Source: Clarkia xantiana subsp. parviflora
Taxonomy: Eukaryota > Streptophyta > Magnoliopsida > Myrtales > Onagraceae
Assembly (NCBI GenBank): GCA_036873135.1
Contig: JAPTYO010000005.1
Location: forward strand, 8,162,166 to 8,226,165
Reading direction: 5' to 3'
Length of the DNA: 64,000 bases
A program made the position numbers and the translations under genes. Within the stretch, counting starts at the first letter, position 1; each line of letters begins with the position of its first letter. The notes beneath the pieces are model-generated. The model was given only the letters and a program-made list of their open reading frames with translations, was not told the DNA's origin and did not search any database. Shown piece after piece: positions 56,978 through 64,000 of this stretch.

Positions 56978-57900
56978 CATAGATTAGTTACTTACGTTTG
57001 ACAATGTGACTGTTTGATTCAAACATGTGCTTTTTAGTTACCTACGTTTTGAAATGTGATCGTTTGGTTACATTTTAATGAAATGTCTAAAAACCCTTTT
57101 ATATTATTGTTCTTCATGTTTTTCATTGTTCTTCATCAAGTTTTTATATAAAAAATTGTAATTTTTCAAATTTTTTTAAATCAACATCAGGTTCGAATCT
57201 GAACCTTGTAAGGGTTCAGGTTCGAACCAAGTTACATCTGTGTCGGGTTCAATCGAACCTAGTAGCAGCTGTACTGGATTCGATTGAACCCGAAAGTAGA
57301 ACCCAATTACAGCTGCTTCAAGGTTCAATTGAATCCAACACAACTGCTGTGCTGTTTTAGGTTCAATAGAACCAAGTGCAACTGCTTCTAGGTTCGATTG
57401 AACTCAGCACAGCTGCTGGGTTCAATCGAACCCAATTACAGCGGCTTCTGGGTTCGATTGAACCCAGCACAACTGCTACTACTAGGTTCGATTGAACCCA
57501 ACACAGTTGATGCTGGGTTTGATCGAACCCAGTGCAACTGCTTCTGGGTTCGATTGAACCCAGCACAGCTGCTGCTGGGTTCGATCAAACCCAGTGCAGC
57601 TATTTTTGGGTTCGATTGAATCCAGTAGTAGCTCTGTTGAGTTCAATCGAACCTAGCAATGTTGCGGTGTTCGAATCCGAACCCTAGCAGAGTTTTGATT
57701 CGAAACCGGTAGTCGATTAAAAAATAATAATTTAATTGATGAAGAACGTGATGAATACAATGAAAAACACTTGAATTGATTGATGATAAGGGTGAAACCG
57801 TAATTTATAATTATTTAATCACATTAGGTCAAAAATAAGTAACTAAATGAATCAATTTCGAACCGTTTAATCACATTATGAAACGTATGTAACCAAACTA
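56978..57900. mobile_element. Inverted-repeat element (MITE-like) around a minisatellite
   Basis: The left end (GATTAGTTACTTACGTTTGA, AATGTGA) and the complement of the right end (TAGTTTGGTTACATACGTTT, AATGTGATTAAACG) are inverted repeats with several internal partial copies. A centre of palindromic repeats (57180-57700) is flanked by GTTCTTCATCAAG / TTGATGAAGAAC. Sequences of the same kind border the Copia element at 27340-27537 and 28305-28600, so this is a repeat family. No clean target duplication. Confidence 0.5.
57180..57700. repeat. Palindromic minisatellite, about 30-bp units
   Basis: About 17 near-repeats of CTGGGTTCGATTGAACCCAG alternating with GCACAGCTGCTG / TGCAACTGCTTC spacers. 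Each core is itself a palindrome, so both strands look alike and open frames appear on each (57363-57566 minus, 57398-57619 plus); these are not genes. Confidence 0.9.
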
Positions 57901-57901
57901 G

Positions 57902-58160
57902 CACTACTAGAAAACATAGTCAATTAACATGAACTTTGACACGGGGCAGTTCCTTGTGTCAAATTGACACGACATTGTATTCGAATTTGACACGACCTTT
58001 AAGTTAACACGGACTTTGACACGGTATATTGCCTCGTGTCAAATTGACACGACCTTTAACACGATTCTGACACACATAAAAGGCCACGTACCTAGTTCGT
58101 GTGTAATTTGTAAAATGATTTTTGTTTGACACAACATTTAATTCGAATTAGACACGAGGC
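57902..58160 (+). mobile_element. CACTA (En/Spm-like) element left end
   Basis: Begins CACTACTAGAAAACATAG, the classic CACTA terminus. It is followed by subterminal repeats in both orientations of TGTCAAATTGACACGA and TTTGACACGG (57950-58160), as is typical for transposase-binding regions. The matching right end (TTTTCTAGTAGTG) was not found, so the element is truncated or ends in decayed sequence. The 3-bp duplication cannot be tested. Confidence 0.7.
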
Positions 58161-58832
58161 ACACAATTATGAATATAAAAGTGGTTGTTCATAGTTTTGA
58201 ACCCGTGACCTTGTTGATCCAACGAACAACATGCCACCGCTAAGCTAGATAGAATCTATCAAAGCTGATAAAATCTATTCTACATGTATGGATGTAAGAT
58301 TTATTTAAATGCACATCTAAACTCACAAATTTGTCCTTGAAATGGATATTTGGATGCATCATATTTGCCTCTAAAATACTATTTAGAATCACCAAGTTTC
58401 ATTGACCCAAAAATGTACATTTATAGTCATCATGTTTAGTCAAAGATTTAGGGTGCGTTTGGCAGTGCATTCACAAAGGTGCTTTTGCACTTAAAAGCAC
58501 TTTGAGCGAAAGCTAGAGCGTTTAGTAACACACATTCAAAGTGCTTTTTTCAAAGCACTGTTTTGTGAAAGCCATTTTTTCAAAGCAGCTGGGGTGGTGC
58601 TTTCTAAAAGCCACTTTCTAGAAAACCACTTTTGCCATATTTTTATATTTCGTTTTTACCCTTAAAAATATTTTATAAATCCTAAACTACCTTTAAATAA
58701 AATTTACAACTTTATTAAACTTAAAAATTAACATTATTTTTTCTTATAAAAAAATAAATAATTGTATATATAAATAATTGTTTAATAAATTAAAAACTTA
58801 CCTTATGATTATATACTACAATATTTATATAT
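58161..58832. other. Spacer with an hAT-like MITE end
   Basis: No gene. At about 58447 the sequence GGGTGCGTTTGGCAGTGC followed by repeated AAAGTGCTTTT / AAAGCACTTT and AAAGCCACTTT motifs (58480-58640) is like common plant hAT MITEs, but the right terminus was not identified. Confidence 0.45.
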
Positions 58833-59515
58833 ACTAGGTGACCGCGCATGCGTTGTACGCGCGTCAGTAGTTTATGTTTTATAATAAATATTTGGAAGAC
58901 ATTGTCGGATGGTATGATTAGTAGTAAAAGAAATGTTACATCCAACGACAAAGGAAAGTTATGACAAACATGTGAAATGTTCTCAAACATCAAAGACAAA
59001 AAAAACATAAAAAAGTTTCAACATAAACCGGTTTTTTTCTACCGAAGTGTCCAAAAGCATCTTGGTAGTTGTAATAACCTGAAATATGTATCTAATGAAT
59101 ACGATGAGCAAATTAAATATAAATAATAAAAATATCAATACTTTTAATTATATTTTTTTTATACGATGATTTTGAAAATATGCAGAGTATAAAGTAGGTT
59201 TCTAAGTAGTAACTGATGGCAAATTTTTGAAATTGTCAGTAGTAATGTTTCTTATATTTGGCAATGTATTAGAATTTAATGTTACATTAAGACTAACCTT
59301 GCATTGCCCACATTAAAATATAGGAGATTCGGGTAGAATATCATATGCTATGAGATTCCCACGCTTTCGATTGTGATCGGTTGCCTTATCAATCTTGACG
59401 ACGAAAACTAATGGTTGACCCTTTATTTTCTTCATAAGGATTTTTAATTTAGCTTCAATCTACCAAAGTAGTGTAAAGAAGAAAGACGTCGTTACAACAT
59501 AAGAAACCAAGTGTT

Positions 59516-59553
<38 letters not shown>

Positions 59554-60049
59554 TAACTATGTATTGCTTAAGAAAATATATGTATATTTACAACTTAATT
59601 AATTTGAATCTTTCTTGTAGATGAAGTGTAATTTAAGAATGAAAATATGGTTAGTTGTTAAATTGTTAAGAAAAATATACCTGATTTGGTGAGGTGATGA
59701 ACTCCTTAGTTGAGCATTCAATAATCTTCTCAGCAGCTTCAAACACTGTGATTGTTGCTTGAGCAGTACCATCATCCACAACTAACTTGAAGTTATTCCT
59801 ATCAACATATATAGCATAAATCATTATATAACATATGCAATTATTATTTATATATCTAATTGTAATTCCCAACTATTATAGTATCATAATCTAAATGGGA
59901 AAAAAACCTCGTTTCGTTACCTATGAACAGAATAAGACATTTTATACAATTTTGAAGAATAAGGTTTCCCGTTGTCATTTGAGATAAAGCAAAATTAATG
60001 GTGCCTCCATTTATACATCATTGTTTTATTTAACGTCCTTTATTATATA
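58833..60049 (-). mobile_element. Candidate Helitron segment with RPA-like exons
   Basis: The plus strand at 58833 reads ACTAGGTGACCGCGCATGCG and then GTACGCGCG: on the minus strand this is a GC-rich hairpin followed by about 10 bases and CTAGT, the form of a plant Helitron 3' end. The element would extend to the right. It carries RPA-like exons on the same strand (59316-59798). A second Helitron 3' end at 60050 bounds it on the right, so its 5' end is lost or interrupted. Confidence 0.5.
59316..59798 (-). pseudogene. RPA70 C-terminal OB-fold fragment, two exons
   Basis: Exon A (59798-59681) encodes NNFKLVVDDGTAQATITVFE and AAEKIIECSTKEFITSPNQ; exon B (59459 to about 59316) encodes IEAKLKILMKKIKGQPLVFV and VKIDKATDHNRKRGN. 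The 221-bp intron is GT-AG (donor GTATATTT, acceptor GGTAG) and the phase is kept. The pattern 'V.DDTG.A....F...A..L', then 'K..LVF.VKI' is that of the C-terminal DNA-binding OB fold of replication protein A large subunit and its plant paralogs. Such domains are also found in plant Helitrons. Zinc-binding cysteines and the rest of the protein are not visible, so it is a fragment. Confidence 0.6.
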
Positions 60050-60090
60050 ACTAGATAGCTTACTCGCGCGTTGCGCGATTATCCATTTAT
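60050..60090 (-). mobile_element. Helitron 3' terminus (second)
   Basis: ACTAGATAGCTTACTCGCGC on the plus strand; perfect hairpin TCGCGC-GTT-GCGCGA at 60064-60078. On the minus strand: hairpin, 13 bases, CTAGT. Confidence 0.6.
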
Positions 60091-60760
60091 TTATAAACTT
60101 AATTGAATGTTATTAATCACAATATGAATGCGTCAGATAATATTGAAAGATGTCTACTTGAATGTTATTAATCACATCTGTAAAATGTAATAAGTTGTTA
60201 GATTAAGTGTATTTTTTTAGCATTAATGAAGAACAAGTTTTTAATAATAATAATAGTAATTAAAAAGAGTTGTCATTGATTAAGATGATAAGATTTACCA
60301 ATAATCTTATTTGTGCCCAAGTGCTGATTACAAAGTACCAATCTCGAAATTGGCCAGAGCTTAAATTTCAAAAACGCGAACCCGACTCGCATCCAAGCTC
60401 GACATAATCGAACTTGTCTCGACTCGACTGATAATCTCATTATACATCACTATAATATAATCGAGCTCGACTTGATAAGGACTCTTATAAATTATGTATA
60501 TTATAAAACTTGATTAGAGTCGCAAGTATTTCGATTCGAGTATTACCAAGTTTGGGCTCGACTTGACATACTATACAAATCTATTAATTCACCTAAATCA
60601 TGAGTTACATTACCACTGTCTAATGTTTAATTTAAATAATGAATCGGTGAAAATAAAACTAACCAGTGTTGATTAAGTGAACTAATAAACTATAATTTAA
60701 ATCAATAAACTTCTAAAATTGAAAGAGAAAATGATTAAACTTTTCAATTATAATAATAAC
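60091..60760. other. AT-rich, possible Helitron interior
   Basis: No gene seen. It lies between two Helitron 3' ends of the same orientation, so it would be interior of the element that ends at 60050. Confidence 0.35.
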
Positions 60761-60800
60761 TAGTTAGTATACCCGCGCGTTGCACGGTAAGTACTTTGTA
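60761..60800 (-). mobile_element. Helitron 3' terminus (third)
   Basis: ACTAGTTAGTATACCCGCGC on the plus strand; hairpin CCGCGC-GTT-GCACGG (60773-60787). On the minus strand it ends GGGTATACTAACTAGT, very close to plant Helitron 3' ends. The element body should extend to the right, over the gene fragments at 62-63.4 kb. Confidence 0.65.
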
Positions 60801-61980
60801 TATATAATTTTTGGATTCTAAAAACGCGAAGTTGGATATTAATAATTCAGCACTAATGAATTAATTTTATGAATTGTAATAATATAATAGTAACAATTAT
60901 AATGGTTAGATTTTTTTTCTTAAGTTAGACAAATCATATTATATCGAATTAAAGCTAAAAATAGGTGAACCAAAAATGGAACTAATAATCAATTTGAACT
61001 TCAAATTTAGAAAGCATTAATTTCAATAATTAATAAGAAATTTTGTAGTATAATTATAATAAACATTAATTGATTAATCTCAATCATCAATTATGTATGG
61101 TAAAAAAATCAAAGAAAAAATATTATTCCCTTTTCAAATATAGAATGTATTAATTTCAATATTAAGTAATAAAAAATTAATTACAATATAATAACTATTG
61201 GAAAATAATGAATAAATCTCAAAATTTTATTTTTAAAATATAATATATAGTAAAAATCATAGCTAAATAAGGTTAAAAAATATTATGAATAAAATACTTT
61301 CCAAATTAGACAAATCATAACATTGAATTAATATATCAACATTTTATTTTTATAAAGGTCGTTTCTCTTCTCCTTCTAACTTTCACTTTTTGTATTTTTC
61401 CTCTTAAATCTCATCCTCTATTCTACATCTATTTTATATGTTTATTATGTATCACAATGAATTTCGAATTGTATTATTGATCCAAGAACACAACTTTTCT
61501 CTTGATCGTCTGCCATCAACGTTAAAGTTTGTATTTGGAGTAAAATACATTGTGATTACAGTCGAAGGTGGATGTAGACTAATCGATGAAATCAAAGAGA
61601 AAAGCTGATGAAACCAAAAATATTGATGGAAATTGATGGTGGCATTAGATCAAGCAAAAGTTGGATAAAAGTCATGGTGTCTATAGGTGAGTGAATATAA
61701 TTCATTCATTTTTTTTTTTCATAACTAAACTAATTTCATCTTCCATATATTTAATGAAAATATTTTCTTATTTTAATTTTTATATATTTTATATTTAAAA
61801 AATAAATAATTAATTTGTTTGTTATATATTAGCCATTTATGTTTACTATAACTTATGTAATATAATTTTCTTACTTAACCTTACTTGTCAACATGTTAGA
61901 AGATTATTTAGAATTATATTATATATAGATTATAATTATAAGACTATATAATTAACAAAAACTAAGCCCATGTAATTAAA
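60801..61980. other. AT-rich DNA, no gene
   Basis: Very AT-rich, with scattered poly-T and TA runs. No coding sequence is supported. Confidence 0.4.
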
Positions 61981-61984
61981 AAAT

Positions 61985-62690
61985 ACAAGCCCAGCCCAGA
62001 ATGATAACAAAAACCTATTGCCCCCAGCCGTAATCTCCATCCCTCAGCCACAACCTATTTTCCTAACACCCCCCGCCGCAAACTCCTCCCCTCCCTCCCT
62101 CCCTCGTTTAGGTTTCTGCTGAGTCGACTTTCTGATGCTTGGTTCCGAATTGCAGAGCTTCTGTTCGTCGGAATTTGTCAATCGTTTCATACCTTAAGCA
62201 TCTCGAATCTCATCTGCAGGTGATGTCTATCTTGTTGAATCCGAATTTCGATTCATACTCTTTACATTTTGATTTTCGTGTCTATCATTTAACGGAGAAT
62301 TCTGCCACTATGATGGTTAAGCACAGAATCTAAGCCTTTCCAAACTGGGTGACACTTGATAGCAGATCCGGTGCTTGATGATGATTTTGATTCTCCTAAT
62401 TTGTTGGTACCGTCGATTGAGATTTAACGTGTATGAATTCATTTTCTGGGCGGTTGTTTTGCAGAATTGAGATGGAATCATGGAAGCTTTTCATCGGCGG
62501 CATATCGTGGGACACAAATGAGGACCACCTTCGAGATTATTTCCAGCCTTCCAGGTTTATGGGGAGGTGGTTGAGGCTCTGATCATGAAGGACCGAGCCA
62601 CAGTGGGTTCGAATTCGTTGTCTTCAGTGATTCCGCTGTTGCAGAGCGAGTGGTTCTCGAAATGCATATCATCGATGGAAGAACTGTAAG
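61985..62690 (+). pseudogene. hnRNP-like RRM gene fragment (5' UTR, intron, first coding exon)
   Basis: A C-rich leader (61985-62216) is followed by an intron (donor near 62220, acceptor TTTTGCAG at 62464) and a coding exon from ATG 62472. The exon encodes MESWKLFIGGISWDTNEDHL and RDYF, the RNP2 start of plant two-RRM hnRNPs, and later VVEALIMKDRAT, then in another frame FEFVVFSDSAVAERV and LEMHIIDGRT. An extra few bases (about 62550) shift the frame into a stop at 62580-62582, and about 17 bases around RNP1 are lost near 62605. The splice donor GTAAGT at 62686 is intact, but no second hnRNP exon follows. A host-gene fragment, not a working gene. The parent protein would bind RNA in the nucleus. 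Confidence 0.7.
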
Positions 62691-63065
62691 TAATTCTGCA
62701 TCCTTAGTTCCAATTTTTATTTTGTGCAGAATTTTGCAATCTCTATATTTACTTTTTAATCTCATTGCGGTGATTAGTGGATTTTGTGATTCTTGGATTA
62801 ATTAAATAACAACTGTTGATGTCTTTTTGGTCAAATTTATTTTGCTTGTATCTTAGTATCTGCTGCATTTCGATCAAATTTCAACAAGATCAATGCAACC
62901 TAAACTTTTTGGATGAAGATAGTTGTGAATATTAGATCTTTCTTGAAAAATTAAAGCTCCCCATGATTTAAAAATAAAAACTTTCAGTTTCTAAAGAAGA
63001 ACAGAGTTTATTTTGCCATTAAAGGTTAGATTTTTAAACTCCTTTGTTGAACAAAAAATCTGGCT

Positions 63066-63300
63066 TTGAAGAGTGAATGGTACATTGCAAGAGAAATTTG
63101 GGCTTTTGATTTGATTCATTTATATGTTGCACAATATTTAGAGAAGCTCCGACACGATGTAACTCCCATCACGATAAGGGTCTTGGTGGGCTGGCTAGTT
63201 GAAGTAGCTATCATAAGAGTACAAGCTTCAATCAGACATCCTTTATCTCGCTATCTCCTACATCAACTGTTCTTTATCTCATGTCTTTCAATCTAGTATG
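63066..63300 (+). pseudogene. Cyclin A-like gene fragment
   Basis: The plus frame gives EKLRHDVTPITIRVLVGWLV then EVAI, the start of the cyclin box (compare the family pattern M.I.VDWLVEV). After a one-base shift at about 63214 the next frame gives EYKLQSDILYLAISYINCSL, helix 2 of an A-type cyclin box. Key positions are altered (VDW to VGW; the helix 2 'DR' is NC). The segment is bounded by unrelated sequence, with a possible GT-type end at 63296. A dead fragment. Confidence 0.6.
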
Positions 63301-64000
63301 AGACTTATTTAATCGAAGTTTGTGAATGTTGACTAAATTGTCTGCTTTTCTGACTTTTTTGATGCAGGAGATTCAGTGGAGTTGCTTAAGAAGGTTACAA
63401 TGTAAGTCCCTATCCATTTGCTTCAGTTGAAGATTGAAAAGCCATTCTGGTCTAGATACATGCCAAATTCAATAAAAAATCTGCATTGCTGATCTGTTTG
63501 GTTATTGGAATTTACAGTTTGAACTTTTGAATTTAAATTTTATGTATTACATGTCTTCCTTGCATAACTCTAGAATTTATATATGGGATAACGTAGTGTT
63601 TAAGTATTATAACATGCCTTTATAATGGTTTCTTTATGGTGTTTTGCAGCATTATCTACCTTGCCCGTAAAGTCAGTTTGGTTTTACACTTCTTTATGTT
63701 TGTATGATCATTCAGAATTTACTCGTAGTTTTTATATGTGTTTCGAAGAGGTGGTGGCTGTGTAAATTAGTTGAATACTGGAGTAGTTGATGGATATACA
63801 TTGTACACAATATAATTATATGTGATTATAATAAAAATTATAATTATTGTGAGTTTTATGGGCAGAATAGTGTACTCTAAAATTACGATACATAGTCGTT
63901 ACATTTTGTTTTAAAGAATAAAATTGAAACATAAATGTGCTTCTATAAGCTTTTCTTGAGTCAAACTTGTTGATTCTAAAAGTGTTTATTGAGGCAATTT
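63301..64000. other. Right end: possible further exon pieces
   Basis: At 63368-63402 a short exon-like block GAGATTCAGTGGAGTTGCTT (reads GDSVELLKKVT) lies between TGATGCAG and GTAAGTCC, and at 63648-63680 another piece (IIYLARKV) follows a TTTGCAG. I recognise no family. The rest is AT-rich. Confidence 0.3.

Noticed and set aside
57363..57619. Repetitive proteins on both strands (GSIEP-type repeats)
   Set aside because: They are translations of a palindromic minisatellite; both strands look alike.

Overview
The window is nuclear DNA of a flowering plant, most likely a eudicot. It holds one intact host gene of a plant-type glycosyltransferase family, split by four-exon GT-AG structure, in a matrix of plant transposable elements: Copia and Ty3/gypsy LTR elements with plant tRNA-iMet primer sites, Helitrons, MULE and hAT MITEs, a CACTA end, a tRNA-SINE and a LINE remnant. 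I could not determine the species. No rRNA, tRNA or CRISPR feature was found.

Layout. 1-3.06 kb: AT-rich, with a Helitron-like 5' end at 1630. 3.1-4.6 kb: a Copia pol fragment. 4.64-10.68 kb: a Gypsy LTR, then the 3' part of a Tat-like Gypsy element with two tandem-repeat arrays and its 3' LTR. 10.7-14.7 kb: a decayed Copia element whose 3' LTR runs straight into an inverted leader and inverted LTR of the same family. 14.9-15.5 kb: a LINE remnant. 15.67-16.23 kb: a MITE with a perfect 9-bp target duplication. 16.74-20.49 kb (minus): a complete GT14 (GlcAT14-like) gene, four exons, 428 codons. 21.4-28.5 kb: a Copia element interrupted by a MULE-type MITE and carrying a ~965-bp tandem duplication that gives it a third LTR. 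29.76-39.18 kb: a plus-strand and a minus-strand copy of the 0.6-kb-LTR Copia family nested head to head, forming >2-kb inverted arms. 39.2-40.3 kb: a Gypsy gag/LTR fragment. 40.45-41.09 kb: an hAT MITE with a perfect 8-bp duplication. 41.28-54.89 kb (minus): a two-LTR Tat-like Gypsy element, deleted for gag, RNase H and integrase, carrying an antisense, intron-containing accessory gene and a young nested Copia element (46.6-51.3 kb). 55-64 kb: SINE, palindromic minisatellite, CACTA end, three Helitron 3' ends, RPA-like exons, and pieces of an hnRNP gene and a cyclin A gene.

How it fits together. Only the GT14 gene looks like a functional host gene; it acts in the Golgi on arabinogalactan-protein glycans. 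Every retrotransposon here carries stops, frameshifts or deletions, so none looks autonomous. The two strongest leads are (a) the antisense gene in the Tat-like elements, which has its own TATA box, a 5' UTR intron and a coiled-coil C-terminus and is recognisable in two elements of this window, and (b) the Helitron-rich right end, where RPA-like exons lie on the same strand as three Helitron termini and host-gene fragments lie beside them.
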